Positions 1-8,881 of a stretch of DNA of 49,948 nt are shown in pieces (position 1 is the first letter of the stretch; the number at the start of each line of letters is the position of its first letter). Source of the DNA: Clostridiales bacterium. GTDB lineage: Bacteria; Bacillota; Clostridia; Oscillospirales; Oscillospiraceae. The translations under genes and the position numbers were made by a program. The DNA lies in contig DQIA01000033.1 of the NCBI GenBank assembly GCA_003525905.1, positions 9,669 through 59,616 of the forward strand, written 5' to 3'. The notes under the pieces were generated by a model, which was not told where the DNA came from, ran no database searches, and saw only the letters and a program-made list of their open reading frames with translations.

Positions 1-1
1 C

Positions 2-1249
2 TACGGCCCGGACGGCTGCCAGATGACGGACGAGCCGGCGGCCCGCGTGTTTGCCGAGATCGAGAAAATCCCGTATTTCCTCCCGGCGGAAAAGAGCTTT
101 GAGGACTTCCTTGCGGAAGGCGGCGTGGAATTCATCGCGCCGGAGCTGTGGGAGCGCTACTATGAGACCGTTCTCGGCGAGCGCCTTGCCACTGTCCCGT
201 CCGATAACCTGAATCTGCTCTACACGCCGCTGTGCGGCACGGGCAACAAGCCGGTCCGCACCGTGCTCGGCCGCATCGGCGTGAACGTCGCCGTCGTCCC
301 CGCACAGGAAAAGCCGGACGGCGATTTCAAGACCTGCGAATATCCGAACCCGGAGACGGACGCCGCGCTGAACGAGAGCTACAAGATCGCGCGCGAGACG
401 CACCCGGACCTCATCCTCGGCACGGACCCCGACTGCGACCGCGTGGCCGTGGCCATCCCGGTGGAAGGCGGCTTCCGCAAGCTCAGCGGCAACGAGCTGG
501 GCTGCCTGCTGCTGGACTACATCCTCGGCACGATGCAGAAGGCGGGTACGCTCCCGGCAGACCCTGTCGCCGTGCGCAGCATCGTCTCGACCCCGATGGC
601 AGACAAGATCGCCGCAAGCTACGGCGTGAAGATGCGCAGGGTCCTCACGGGCTTCAAGTACATCGGCGGTGAGATCCTCACCCTCGAGCAGAAGCACGAG
701 GAGAACCGCTTCGTCTTCGGCTTTGAGGAGAGCTGCGGCTACCTCAAGGGAACATACGCGCGCGATAAGGACGCCGTCGTTGCCTCCATGCTGACTTGCG
801 ACCTCGCCGCCGCGCTCAAGCGCGAGGGCACAAATCTGGCCGAGCACATGGACGCGCTCTACAGCCGCTTCGGCTGGCATGAGGCGCGCGTGCTGAGCTG
901 CGAGCTGCAGGGCCCGGACGCCATGGAAATTTCCGCTGGCTTTATGGCGCAGATGCGCCGCGAGCTGCCGAAGGCCGTGTGCGGCATTGCCGTCACGTCC
1001 GTCACGGACTATCAGGCGCGCGTCACGCGCGATCTCGTCCACGGCACGGAGGAAGCGGTCGCGCTGCCGAAGTCCAATGTGCTCGTGCTTCAGCTCGGCG
1101 AGAAGGGTACGGTCATCCTGCGTCCGTCCGGCACGGAGCCGAAGGTCAAGATTTATCTGACCGCCGTTGACGCCGACCGCGCGGCAGCCATGAAGCTGCT
1201 GGACGATATGGCCGCCGAAATGAGCGGCTATCTGCCCAAAAACGCTTGA
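2..1249 (+). CDS. Phospho-sugar mutase (phosphoglucomutase/phosphomannomutase family), 5' end missing
   Basis: Alpha-D-phosphohexomutase that interconverts hexose-1- and hexose-6-phosphates, probably PgcA-like glucose phosphate supplying glycolysis and envelope precursors. The reading frame is open to the window edge and begins with YGPDGCQMTDE, which in this family directly follows the catalytic-serine loop, so the active-site serine lies just outside the window. Visible hallmarks are the metal-binding loop DPDCDRVA (about nt 427-450), the sugar-recognition motif GFEESCGY (about nt 718-741) and the C-terminal phosphate-binding loop RPSGTEPKVKIYL (about nt 1120-1158). The stop codon lies inside the -35 box of the following valS leader promoter. 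The exact sugar specificity cannot be read from this part. Confidence 0.9.
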   Translation, partial: YGPDGCQMTDEPAARVFAEIEKIPYFLPAEKSFEDFLAEGGVEFIAPELWERYYETVLGERLATVPSDNLNLLYTPLCGTGNKPVRTVLGRIGVNVAVVPAQEKPDGDFKTCEYPNPETDAALNESYKIARETHPDLILGTDPDCDRVAVAIPVEGGFRKLSGNELGCLLLDYILGTMQKAGTLPADPVAVRSIVSTPMADKIAASYGVKMRRVLTGFKYIGGEILTLEQKHEENRFVFGFEESCGYLKGTYARDKDAVVASMLTCDLAAALKREGTNLAEHMDALYSRFGWHEARVLSCELQGPDAMEISAGFMAQMRRELPKAVCGIAVTSVTDYQARVTRDLVHGTEEAVALPKSNVLVLQLGEKGTVILRPSGTEPKVKIYLTAVDADRAAAMKLLDDMAAEMSGYLPKNA

Positions 1250-1274
1250 CAACCGGCCGGTTTTCGGCTATCAT
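1246..1274 (+). promoter_or_regulatory. Sigma-A promoter of the valS T-box leader
   Basis: TTGACA (1246-1251), a 17-bp spacer and TATCAT (1269-1274) form a near-consensus vegetative promoter. The -35 box shares bases with the TGA stop of the upstream mutase gene (1247-1249). Transcription should start near 1281, immediately before the T-box leader. Confidence 0.8.
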
Positions 1275-1280
1275 AACCGC

Positions 1281-1522
1281 ATAGTGAAAACGCATGGAAG
1301 AAGAGGAGTATCCCATCCGCGCGCTGCAGAGAGGGGGCGGCTGCTGAAAGCCCCTGCGCAGGTCGGGAGAAGGTCGCTTCGGAGCGGGCGTGCCGAACCT
1401 GCAGTAGGCCGCACGGGTGCTCCCGTTACAGAGCCAGAGTGCCCGCCCATGGCGGGAATTCAGGTGGTACCACGGTAATCTGCATCGCCCTGAGCATATT
1501 ATGAAGCTCAGGGCGATTTTTA
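1281..1522 (+). promoter_or_regulatory. T-box riboswitch leader of valS
   Basis: The leader shows the usual order of T-box parts: a 5' GAAGAGGAGTA segment, an AGAGAG...GCTGAAAG stem I region, a specifier region and the T-box sequence CAGGTGGTACCACGG (1461-1475), followed by a transcription terminator. A GTC valine codon at 1373-1375, in the context GAAGGTCGCTTCGGAG, is the best specifier candidate and agrees with the downstream valyl-tRNA synthetase. By family knowledge, uncharged tRNA-Val would pair with the specifier and the T-box bulge and favour the antiterminator. The T-box and terminator are seen directly; the specifier assignment is inferred. Confidence 0.88.
1486..1521 (+). terminator. 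T-box regulated intrinsic terminator before valS
   Basis: A perfect 10-bp stem, CGCCCTGAGC (1486-1495) with GCTCAGGGCG (1506-1515), is followed by ATTTTT. It ends 21 nt before the valS start codon and is the off-state structure of the T-box switch. Confidence 0.85.
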
Positions 1523-1542
1523 TCGTCAAAAAGGAGAAGACT

Positions 1543-4179
1543 ATGAAAGAACTGCCAAAGACCTACGAGCCGCGCGACGTTGAGGACCGGCTCTACAAAT
1601 TCTGGGTGGACAACGGCTATTTCCATGCCGAGCGCGACCCGGACAAGAAGCCCTTTACCATCGTCATGCCGCCCCCCAATGTCACAGGCCAGCTCCACAT
1701 GGGCCATGCCATGGACGCCGCCATGCAGGACGTGCTCATCCGCTTCAAGCGCATGCAGGGCTATTCCGCCCTCTGGATCCCCGGCGTGGACCATGCCGGT
1801 ATTGCCACGCAGATCCGCGTGGAGGAGGAGCTGCGCAAGGAGGGCAAGACCCGTTATGACCTCGGCCGCGAGAAGTTCCTCGAGCGCGTCTGGGCCTGGA
1901 AGCATCAGTACGGCGACCGTATCGTCGAGCAGCAGAAGCGCCTCGGCGCGTCCTGCGACTGGGACCGTGCCCGCTTCACGATGGACGAGGGCTGCTCGAA
2001 GGCCGTCCGCGAGGTGTTCGTGAACCTGTATGAGCAGGGCCTTATCTACAAGGGCAGCCGCATCATCAACTGGTGCCCGCACTGCGTCACGGCCCTGTCC
2101 GATGCCGAGGTCGAATATGTCGACAAGCCCGGCCATCTGTGGCATGTGCGCTATCCGCTGGCAGACGGCTCCGGCGAGGTCATCATCGCGACGACCCGGC
2201 CCGAGACCATGCTCGGCGACTCCGGCGTGTGCGTCAACCCGAACGACGAGCGCTACAAGGACATCGTCGGCAAGAACGTCATTCTGCCGCTCGTCGGCAA
2301 GGAGATCCCCGTCGTGGCGGACGACTATGCCGAAATGGACTTCGGCACCGGCTGCGTCAAGATGACGCCGGCTCACGACCCGAACGACTTTGAGGTCGGC
2401 CTGCGCCACAACCTCGAGGTCATCCGCGTCCTCGACGATAAGGGTGTCGTCAACGAGAACGGCGGCAAATATCAGGGCCTTGACCGCTATGAGGCGCGCA
2501 AGCAGATCGTCGCCGACCTCGAGGCGCAGGGCTACCTCGTGAAGGTCGAGCCGTATAACCACAATGTCGGCACCTGCTACCGCTGCCACCGCGACGTCGA
2601 GCCGATCATCTCCGCTCAGTGGTTCGTAAAGATGAAGCCGCTGGCCGAAGAGGCGCTGCGCGTCGTGAACGACGGCGAGACGAAGTTCGTGCCGGAGCGC
2701 TTCACAAAAATTTATACGAACTGGATGGAGAACGTCCGTGACTGGTGCATCTCCCGTCAGCTGTGGTGGGGCCATCAGATCCCGGCGTGGTACTGCGCCG
2801 ACTGCGGCCATATGACCGTCTCCCGCGAGGATGCGACCTGCTGCGAAAAGTGTGGCAGCAAGCATATCACCCGCGATGAGGACGTGCTTGACACCTGGTT
2901 CTCCTCGGCGCTGTGGCCGTTCGAGACCCTCGGCTGGCCGGACACGAATGCGGAGGATTTTCAGTATTTCTATCCGACGGATGTGCTTGTGACGGGCTAT
3001 GATATCATTTTCTTCTGGGTCGCACGCATGATCTTCTCGGCCTGCAAGCAAACGGGCCGCCCGCCGTTCCACACCGTGCTGATTCACGGCCTTGTCCGCG
3101 ACGACAAGGGCCGCAAGATGTCCAAGTCCCTCGGCAACGGCATCGATCCGCTCGAGATGATCGACCGCTACGGCTCGGACGCCCTGCGCATGAACATGCT
3201 CACGTCCAATTCGCCCGGCAACGACATGCGCTTCTATATCGAGCGCTGCGAGGCCATGCGCAACTTTGCCAATAAGCTCTGGAACGCCAGCCGCTATGTC
3301 ATGATGAACCTCAGCATCGACAAAAACGAGCTGCCCGCCCTGTCCGAGCTCGAGACGTCCGACAAGTGGATCCTTTCGAAGCTCAATACGCTCATTGCCG
3401 ACGTCACGGAGAACCTCGACAAGTATGAGCTCGGCGTCGCCGTCCAGAAGATCTATGACTTCATCTGGGACAGCTACTGCGACTGGTATATCGAGCTGAC
3501 AAAGGCCCGCCTCTATGGCGAGGACGAGGCTCAGAAGCGCTCTGCCCAGCAGGTGCTGCTGTATGTTCTCGACCAGATCCTGCGCCTGATGCACCCGTTC
3601 ATGCCGTTCATCACGGAGGAGATCTGGCAGGCCATCCCGCACGCGGGCGAGGCGCTGATCGTCGCCGCTTGGCCGAAGTACCGCGAGGATCTCTGCTTCC
3701 AGGCGGAGGAGGACGGCATGGAGAGCATCATGCAGGCCATCCGCGCCGTGCGCAACCGCCGTGCCGAGATGAATGTACCGCCTGCGCGCCGCACGACGCT
3801 TTATATCGTCACGGAGAAGCAGGATCTGTTCTCTGCCGGTATCCCGTTCATCACCCGTCTGGCCTATGCCGAGCGCGTCGTCGTTCTGGGTGAGGAGCCG
3901 GAGGGCCATGGTTCCATGGTGTCCTGCGTGACGCACGACGCCAAGCTGTTCCTGCCGATGGAGGAGCTTGTGGATGTGGACAAGGAGCTTGCCCGCATCG
4001 CCAAAGAGAAGGAGAAGGTTCAGAAGGGCCTTGCCGGTGTGCAGGCTAAGCTTGGCAATCCGGGCTTTGCCGCAAAGGCACCGGAGCAGGTCGTCCGCGC
4101 AGAGCAGGAGAAGGCCGAAAAGTATGCCGCCCTGCTGCGTCAGCTCGAGGAGAGCGAAGCACGGCTGAAGGATCTCTGA
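1543..4179 (+). CDS. valS: Valyl-tRNA synthetase
   Basis: Class I aminoacyl-tRNA synthetase that charges tRNA-Val with valine using ATP. The 878-residue length is normal. Catalytic signatures are HMGH at residues 52-55 and KMSKS at 525-529. The editing (CP1) domain carries [10 protein letters not shown], and a CxxC...CxxC zinc-ribbon segment (CADCGH...CEKCGS) precedes the [14 protein letters not shown] block. The C-terminal 80 residues are charged and helical, the usual tRNA-contacting coiled coil. The ATG at 1543 is chosen because AAGGAGA lies six bases upstream and an N-terminal extension would run back through the T-box terminator. Expression is governed by the preceding valine T-box. Confidence 0.98.
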   Translation: MKELPKTYEPRDVEDRLYKFWVDNGYFHAERDPDKKPFTIVMPPPNVTGQLHMGHAMDAAMQDVLIRFKRMQGYSALWIPGVDHAGIATQIRVEEELRKEGKTRYDLGREKFLERVWAWKHQYGDRIVEQQKRLGASCDWDRARFTMDEGCSKAVREVFVNLYEQGLIYKGSRIINWCPHCVTALSDAEVEYVDKPGHLWHVRYPLADGSGEVIIATTRPETMLGDSGVCVNPNDERYKDIVGKNVILPLVGKEIPVVADDYAEMDFGTGCVKMTPAHDPNDFEVGLRHNLEVIRVLDDKGVVNENGGKYQGLDRYEARKQIVADLEAQGYLVKVEPYNHNVGTCYRCHRDVEPIISAQWFVKMKPLAEEALRVVNDGETKFVPERFTKIYTNWMENVRDWCISRQLWWGHQIPAWYCADCGHMTVSREDATCCEKCGSKHITRDEDVLDTWFSSALWPFETLGWPDTNAEDFQYFYPTDVLVTGYDIIFFWVARMIFSACKQTGRPPFHTVLIHGLVRDDKGRKMSKSLGNGIDPLEMIDRYGSDALRMNMLTSNSPGNDMRFYIERCEAMRNFANKLWNASRYVMMNLSIDKNELPALSELETSDKWILSKLNTLIADVTENLDKYELGVAVQKIYDFIWDSYCDWYIELTKARLYGEDEAQKRSAQQVLLYVLDQILRLMHPFMPFITEEIWQAIPHAGEALIVAAWPKYREDLCFQAEEDGMESIMQAIRAVRNRRAEMNVPPARRTTLYIVTEKQDLFSAGIPFITRLAYAERVVVLGEEPEGHGSMVSCVTHDAKLFLPMEELVDVDKELARIAKEKEKVQKGLAGVQAKLGNPGFAAKAPEQVVRAEQEKAEKYAALLRQLEESEARLKDL

Positions 4180-4200
4180 TTTTTATCGACCGCCATTTCG

Positions 4201-4236
4201 GGGCTGCCGCATGGATTTGCGGCAGCTCCGTTTTTT
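4201..4236 (+). terminator. Intrinsic terminator after valS
   Basis: GGCTGCCGCA (4202-4211) pairs with TGCGGCAGCT (4218-4227) across a six-base loop, and TTTTTT follows at 4231-4236. Confidence 0.85.
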
Positions 4237-4240
4237 GGGC

Positions 4241-4269
4241 TTTATTTCTGGAACGAGTTGGTGTATAAT
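4241..4269 (+). promoter_or_regulatory. Probable promoter of lepB-rbgA
   Basis: A perfect TATAAT (4264-4269) lies 50 bp before lepB. The only -35 at 17-bp spacing is TTTATT (4241-4246), which is weak. The position just after the valS terminator supports a new transcription start. Confidence 0.45.
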
Positions 4270-4318
4270 TTATCCTGAATGAATGGCGGCCTGCCGCCAG
4301 ACAGGAAGGATGACTTTG

Positions 4319-4966
4319 ATGGAGAATTTCGACGCGGAGCAGCCGATGGAGGACCTGCAGGAGCAGACTCCGAAGAAGGAACCGAAAAATCCGCTCTATG
4401 ACTGCTACTCGCTTTTGCATGACCTTGTCTATATTCTGGCCGCGATCACGATCGTGTTTGTGTTTTTCGTCCGTCTCGTCGGCGTGGACGGACCGTCCAT
4501 GATGCCGACGCTGCAGGACGGCGACTATGTGGCACTGCTGAGCAATCTGTTTATGGGCGACCTCGAGCAGGGCGACGTCATCGTCGCGCGCAAGGAGAGC
4601 TTTGAAAACGGCGAGCCGATCGTCAAGCGCGTCATCGCCACGGAGGGTCAGACTGTGGATATCCTCTACGACGGCAACGGCTATGGCACGGTCTACGTCG
4701 ACGGCGAGCCGCTGGACGAGCCCTATATCTTGGAACCGATGGTGCTGCCCTACTATGACCGCACGAGCTTCCCCCTGACCGTGGACGAGGGCTGCCTCGT
4801 CGTGATGGGCGATAACCGCAACCGCTCTGCTGACAGCCGCTATGCCTCCATTGGGCAGATCGAGGAATCACAGGTCATCGGCAAGGTGCTGTGCATTCTG
4901 TTCCCAGGCTGCGGCGAGAGCAGCTCGCGGGACTTTGGACGGATCGGAGCGGTGGACAATGGATGA
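4319..4966 (+). CDS. lepB: Signal peptidase I
   Basis: Membrane serine/lysine protease that removes signal peptides from exported proteins outside the membrane. One transmembrane segment (YILAAITIVFVFFVRLVG, roughly residues 40-57) precedes the catalytic GPSMMPTL with Ser60, then VKRVIA with the general base Lys103, and the conserved box GDNRNRSADSR near the C-terminus. The 215-residue length fits a single-TM Gram-positive type. The ATG at 4319 is preferred over in-frame ATGs at 4283 and 4310 because AGGAAGG (4303-4309) sits nine bases before it. The acidic N-terminus (EQPMEDLQEQ) is cytoplasmic. The gene overlaps rbgA by eight bases, suggesting translational coupling. Confidence 0.95.
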   Translation: MENFDAEQPMEDLQEQTPKKEPKNPLYDCYSLLHDLVYILAAITIVFVFFVRLVGVDGPSMMPTLQDGDYVALLSNLFMGDLEQGDVIVARKESFENGEPIVKRVIATEGQTVDILYDGNGYGTVYVDGEPLDEPYILEPMVLPYYDRTSFPLTVDEGCLVVMGDNRNRSADSRYASIGQIEESQVIGKVLCILFPGCGESSSRDFGRIGAVDNG

Positions 4967-5846
4967 ACGCATGAATATCCAGTGGTATCCGGGCCACATG
5001 ACCAAGACCCGGCGGAATATGGAGGCTGACCTCAAGCTCGTGGACGCCGTCTGCGAGATCGTGGACGCACGCATCCCGTTTTCCAGCCGGAACCCGGACA
5101 TTGACGCTATCTGCGGGCAGAAGCCCCGCATGATGATCCTCAACCGCATCGATCTGGCCGATCCGGCCGCTACGGACGTCTGGCAGAATTACTGGCAGGC
5201 GCAGGGCATGACCGTTGTGCGCACGGACTGCAAGAGCCGCCGCGGCATCGACCGCTTCGTGCCCGCCGTCCGCTCCATGCTGGCGGAGAAGCTGCAGCGC
5301 TATGCGGACAAGGGTCAGACCGGCCGCGCACTGAAGCTGATGATCGTCGGCATCCCGAACGTGGGAAAATCGACCTTCATCAATCAGATCGCCGGGCGCA
5401 AGGGCGCAAAGGCGGAGAACCGCCCCGGCGTCACGCGTGGCAAGCAGTGGGTCACGGTGGACAGCGGCCTTCTGCTGCTCGACACGCCGGGCATCCTCTG
5501 GCCGAAATTCGACGATGAGGAGGTCGGCCGCAGGCTGGCCTATACCGGCGCGGTCAAGGACGACGTACTGGATGTGGAAACGCTGGCCTGCCATCTGGCG
5601 GCCATGCTCTGGGCGCGTTACCCCGAGGCCATGCGCGCCCGCTATAAGCTCGACCCGCCGGAGGACGCCTCCGGCTATGATCTGCTGACCGAGGCGGGCC
5701 GCCGCCGCGGCTTCCTGCTGGCGCGCGGCGAGATCGACACGGAGCGCATGGCGCGTGTGCTGCTGGAGGAATACCGCAGCTGTAAGATCGGCCGCTTTAC
5801 GCTGGAGGACCCTCCGGAAAGGACAGAGGCATGCGCTACGAACTGA
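4959..5846 (+). CDS. rbgA: Ribosome biogenesis GTPase A (YlqF/RbgA)
   Basis: Circularly permuted GTPase that assists late assembly of the 50S subunit. The permuted motif order is visible: NRID (G4) and DCKS (G5) come before the P-loop GIPNVGKS (G1), then DTPGI (G3). The N-terminal NIQWYPGHMTKTRR is typical of the YlqF family. The product is 295 residues. The start at 4959 has GGAG at 4946-4949 with a nine-base spacer and overlaps the lepB stop. The family is normally encoded near lepB and rnhB in Firmicutes, as here. Confidence 0.95.
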   Translation: MDERMNIQWYPGHMTKTRRNMEADLKLVDAVCEIVDARIPFSSRNPDIDAICGQKPRMMILNRIDLADPAATDVWQNYWQAQGMTVVRTDCKSRRGIDRFVPAVRSMLAEKLQRYADKGQTGRALKLMIVGIPNVGKSTFINQIAGRKGAKAENRPGVTRGKQWVTVDSGLLLLDTPGILWPKFDDEEVGRRLAYTGAVKDDVLDVETLACHLAAMLWARYPEAMRARYKLDPPEDASGYDLLTEAGRRRGFLLARGEIDTERMARVLLEEYRSCKIGRFTLEDPPERTEACATN

Positions 5847-6058
5847 TCCGCGAGATCTTCAATCTCTGCAGCAACAACCAGATGCGCGACGTGTTCGTCA
5901 GTGAGGTGGAGACCTCGGACCCGGAGGCCGTCGCGCGGACATACTGCCGCGGTAAGGACGTCACGATGGACCGCACGGACAACGAAGACGGCAGCATCAT
6001 ATTCGACGTGGTGGCGGACGGCCTGCATCAGCGCCTGAGCTTCACGCCGGATGATTAA
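5831..6058 (+). CDS. Small conserved-looking protein of unknown function
   Basis: A 75-residue acidic protein starting 16 bases before the rbgA stop, with a purine-rich GGAAAGGACAGAGG directly upstream. No transmembrane segment, signal peptide or cysteine pair is visible beyond two isolated cysteines. The C-terminal half (DNEDGSIIFDVVADGLHQRLSF) looks like a small beta-strand unit. Its overlap with rbgA and normal codon use suggest a real gene translated with the rbgA mRNA. I do not recognise the family. Confidence 0.7.
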   Translation: MRYELIREIFNLCSNNQMRDVFVSEVETSDPEAVARTYCRGKDVTMDRTDNEDGSIIFDVVADGLHQRLSFTPDD

Positions 6059-6069
6059 GAAAGAGCAAG

Positions 6070-6134
6070 ACCGTATAATTCTCTTCGGCCTTCGCCGGAC
6101 ATTTTTGTCGAATGATCCTGCTGAATTGTGCGGT
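6070..6134. repeat. Short MITE-like element (copy 1 of 2 in this window)
   Basis: The 65-bp element is bounded by imperfect inverted ends: ACCGTATAATTC (6070-6081) and GAATTGTGCGGT (6123-6134), whose reverse complement matches at 10 of 12 positions. The interior (CTTCGGCCTTCGCCGGACAT then TTTT) aligns with the reverse complement of the right half of the larger element at 34701-34847. This copy therefore looks like an internally deleted version in the opposite orientation. It lies between the small 75-residue gene and rnhB. Confidence 0.65.
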
Positions 6135-6161
6135 ATTGCCTAAGATAAATGAGGAATTGGC

Positions 6162-6767
6162 ATGACGGAACTTTGGAATTACGAAAACCGCTGCTGGGAG
6201 GCGGGCTATGAGACGGTCTGCGGCGTAGACGAGGCCGGGCGCGGCCCGCTGGCCGGACCGGTGTGCGCTGCGGCGGTCATCCTGCCGCGCGGGCTGGACA
6301 TTCCCGGCCTGAACGACTCGAAAAAGCTGACGGCCAAGCGCCGCGAGGCGCTGTATGACATTATCACGGAGCAGGCGCTCGCCTACGGCATCGCGTTTGC
6401 CTCCGAGCAGGAGATCGACGAGATCAACATCCTGCAGGCGACGTTCCTCGCGATGCGCCGCGCCATGGACCAGCTCCGGGTGCGGCCGGATATCGCCCTG
6501 ATCGACGGCAACCGCGAGACGGACTTCGGCCTTCCCGTGCAGACGATCGTCAAGGGCGACAGCCTGAGCGCCAATATCGCGGCTGCGTCCATTCTGGCCA
6601 AGGTGACGCGGGACCGCTTTATGCTGGAAATGGATGAGAAATATCCGCAGTACGGCTTTGCCACGCACAAGGGCTACGGTACGCGCGCGCACTATGCCGC
6701 GCTGCGCGAATTCGGCCCGTGCCCCATCCATCGCCGCACGTTCCTGAAGAATCTCCATGCGGAATGA
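6162..6767 (+). CDS. rnhB: Ribonuclease HII
   Basis: Cleaves the RNA strand of RNA-DNA hybrids and incises at ribonucleotides misincorporated in DNA. The signature [13 protein letters not shown] at the N-terminus holds the first metal-binding Asp and Glu, ALIDGN the next acidic site, and [13 protein letters not shown] the catalytic alpha-helix. The length of 201 residues is standard. GAGGA at 6151-6155 is six bases before the ATG. The 3' end overlaps yraN by 11 bases, a pairing seen in many bacteria. Confidence 0.95.
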   Translation: MTELWNYENRCWEAGYETVCGVDEAGRGPLAGPVCAAAVILPRGLDIPGLNDSKKLTAKRREALYDIITEQALAYGIAFASEQEIDEINILQATFLAMRRAMDQLRVRPDIALIDGNRETDFGLPVQTIVKGDSLSANIAAASILAKVTRDRFMLEMDEKYPQYGFATHKGYGTRAHYAALREFGPCPIHRRTFLKNLHAE

Positions 6768-7122
6768 TCTGACGGGCCGCTGGGGCGAGGAGACCGCCGC
6801 GGCCTATCTGCGCCGCAGGCACTATACCATCGTGGCGGCGAATTACCGCTGCCGCCTCGGCGAGATCGACCTGATCGCGGAAAACCGCGACTATCTCGTC
6901 TTTGTCGAGGTCAAGCTGCGCAAAAGCGCCGCATTTGCCGAAGCGCTGGAATTTGTCGACCGGCACAAGCAGGAACGCATCCGTTGCACGGCGGAGCTGT
7001 ACTTATGTGAGCACCCGGAACAGACAAAGCAGCCGCGCTTCGACGTCATCGAGGTCTACGCGCCGAACGGCACGCAGACGAAGCGGCCGGAGATCCGGCA
7101 TCTGGAGGATGCATTTTCATGA
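6757..7122 (+). CDS. yraN: UPF0102 family protein YraN (putative endonuclease-fold)
   Basis: A 121-residue protein of the YraN/UPF0102 family, which has a restriction-endonuclease-like fold but no firmly assigned role. Diagnostic sequences are [19 protein letters not shown] at the N-terminus, [19 protein letters not shown] with the E-D-ExK nuclease-like pattern, and RFDVIEV near the C-terminus. It overlaps rnhB upstream by 11 bases and the dipeptidase downstream by an ATGA overlap, so the three are probably translated together. Confidence 0.9.
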   Translation: MRNDLTGRWGEETAAAYLRRRHYTIVAANYRCRLGEIDLIAENRDYLVFVEVKLRKSAAFAEALEFVDRHKQERIRCTAELYLCEHPEQTKQPRFDVIEVYAPNGTQTKRPEIRHLEDAFS

Positions 7123-8030
7123 AGCTGTTTGACGGACACTGCGACACCGCCTATGAGCTGTTGAAGCGCGGCGAGGGGCTGGCGCGAAACTCGTGCCATA
7201 TCGACCTGCAGAAGGCGGCCGGACTGGAGGCCTATGCCCAGGTCTTTGCGTTCTGCAGCAACGCCGGCCGGCCCGGCGGCGGAACGGAGCGCCTGCTGAC
7301 GGAGCCGCTGGCCCTCCTGTGCCGCGAGGTGGAGAAGAACCGCAGCCGCATCGGCTTTGCCGCAAACGGTGCGGAGGCCCTGCGCCTGACGGAGCAGGGG
7401 AGGATCGCCGCGCTGCTGTCCGTGGAGGGCTGCGAGGTCATCGGCTGCGACCCGGGCAGACTCGAATGGCTGCGGGAGCAGGGCTTCTGCATGCTCACGC
7501 TGACGTGGAATGCCGACAACGCGCTTGCGGGCTGGCACGGCTCCGCGCTTGGCCTGACGCCGCGTGGGCGCGACTTTGTCCGGGAGGCGCAGCGGCTCGG
7601 CCTGCGGATCGATGTGAGTCATCTGTCCGAAACTGCGTTCTGGCAGCTCATGGACTGCACGCAGGCCCCCATTCTGGCCAGCCATTCCAACTCCCGCGCT
7701 TTGTGCGGCTGCACGCGGAACCTGACGGACGATCAGCTGCGCGCGCTGTCGCAGGCCGGCGGCACGGTCGGCCTGAACCTCTATCCGCCGTTCCTCGGCG
7801 GGAAGGCAGACTTTGACACTTTGCGCGCCCATCTCGAGCACATGCTCACGCTCTGCGGCGAGGACCATGTGGCCCTCGGCGGCGACCTCGACGGCTGCGA
7901 CGAGCTGGCGCGCGGCTTTACGGACGTCTCCTCGTGGGCTTCGTTTTATGCGTATTTACAGGCTGCGGGCTATCCCGCGGACCTGCTCGACCGGATCTTT
8001 TTCCGGAACCTTCTGCAACTGCTGCAATGA
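7119..8030 (+). CDS. Membrane dipeptidase-family hydrolase (peptidase M19)
   Basis: Zinc-dependent dipeptidase of the renal dipeptidase family. Metal ligands are recognisable in order: DGHCDT (HxD) at residues 5-10, the bridging glutamate in LSVEGCEVIG, His in IDVSHLSE and His in ILASHSNSRALC, followed by GGDLDGCDEL. No signal peptide or membrane segment is visible in the 303 residues, so a cytoplasmic enzyme acting on dipeptides is likely despite the family name. The start overlaps the yraN stop as ATGA. Confidence 0.88.
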   Translation: MKLFDGHCDTAYELLKRGEGLARNSCHIDLQKAAGLEAYAQVFAFCSNAGRPGGGTERLLTEPLALLCREVEKNRSRIGFAANGAEALRLTEQGRIAALLSVEGCEVIGCDPGRLEWLREQGFCMLTLTWNADNALAGWHGSALGLTPRGRDFVREAQRLGLRIDVSHLSETAFWQLMDCTQAPILASHSNSRALCGCTRNLTDDQLRALSQAGGTVGLNLYPPFLGGKADFDTLRAHLEHMLTLCGEDHVALGGDLDGCDELARGFTDVSSWASFYAYLQAAGYPADLLDRIFFRNLLQLLQ

Positions 8031-8044
8031 AAGGAGCGTGAGGG

Positions 8045-8737
8045 ATGGCCCTTTACGCGATTGGAGACCTGCATCTTTCCCTCGGCAGCGACAAGCCGAT
8101 GGACGTCTTCGGCGGCGCGTGGGTCGGCTATGTGGACAAGCTCCGCGAAGGCCTGTCCGTCATCGGGCCGGAGGACACGACCGTCCTGCTCGGGGACCTG
8201 TCCTGGGCGCTGGACCTGAACGGCGCGCGCGAGGATTTTGCCATGATCGCCGCCATTCCAGGGCGGAAGATCATCGTCAAGGGAAATCACGATTACTGGT
8301 GGACGACGGCCGCGAAATTCTACCGCTTCTGCGAGGAAAACGGCTTTCCGGACCTGTATCTGCTGAATAACAACTGCTATTTCTATAACGGCATCGCCCT
8401 GACCGGCACGCGCGGCTGGTTCTTTGAAGAGGACGCGCCGGACGGCAGTCATAACGATAAAATTTTCAAGCGGGAGCTGCTGCGTCTGGAGGCCTCGCTC
8501 CGCGCGGCGGGAGATACGCCCGAAAAGCTGTGCTTTCTGCACTATCCGCCGCGCTACCGCGGCTACGAATGCCCGGAAATTCTGGCGCTCCTCGAGCGCT
8601 ACGGCGTGAAGGAATGCTGCTACGGCCACCTGCACGGCAGCAGCCACCGCCTTGCCATCGAGGGCGTGCACCACGGCGTGACCTACCGGCTCTGCGCTGC
8701 GGATTATACGAATTTTGCCCCGATCCGGCTTCGCTGA
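8045..8737 (+). CDS. Calcineurin-like metallophosphoesterase
   Basis: A 230-residue single-domain phosphoesterase with the five-block metal site: GDLHLS, GDLSWAL, GNHDYWW, the tyrosine-flanked LHYPPRY segment and GHLHGSS. No membrane segment or signal is present. The substrate is unknown; the sequence resembles the stand-alone phosphohydrolases of the COG1768 type. AAAGGAG lies about eight bases upstream of the ATG. It is probably the last gene of the rnhB-yraN-dipeptidase unit. Confidence 0.85.
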   Translation: MALYAIGDLHLSLGSDKPMDVFGGAWVGYVDKLREGLSVIGPEDTTVLLGDLSWALDLNGAREDFAMIAAIPGRKIIVKGNHDYWWTTAAKFYRFCEENGFPDLYLLNNNCYFYNGIALTGTRGWFFEEDAPDGSHNDKIFKRELLRLEASLRAAGDTPEKLCFLHYPPRYRGYECPEILALLERYGVKECCYGHLHGSSHRLAIEGVHHGVTYRLCAADYTNFAPIRLR

Positions 8738-8775
8738 ATATTTTCCCTGTAATTTTCCTGCGGAAAAACCGAAAA

Positions 8776-8804
8776 TTCACAAAATCGACTTGTTTTTTTG
8801 TGAA
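8776..8804. promoter_or_regulatory. Inverted repeat over the tig promoter (candidate operator)
   Basis: A perfect 9-bp inverted repeat, TTCACAAAA (8776-8784) and TTTTGTGAA (8796-8804) with an 11-bp centre, overlaps the -35 box and the start of the spacer of the tig promoter. It could bind a dimeric regulator or form a hairpin. It is not a CIRCE or CtsR site. Confidence 0.4.
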
Positions 8805-8818
8805 TAGTCTGATAAAAT
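8790..8818 (+). promoter_or_regulatory. Promoter of tig
   Basis: TTGTTT (8790-8795), a 17-bp spacer and TAAAAT (8813-8818) lie in an AT-rich stretch 64 bp before the start codon, the only AT-rich interval between the phosphoesterase and tig. Confidence 0.65.
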
Positions 8819-8881
8819 AGTGCGGATTCATCAAGGTATCAATGCGCGCCGACCGGCGCAGCACATAGGAGGATGTTAGAA

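Noticed and set aside
4283..4318. Earlier in-frame start codons for signal peptidase I
   Set aside because: AGGAAGG (4303-4309) overlaps or follows these codons and is correctly spaced only for the ATG at 4319.
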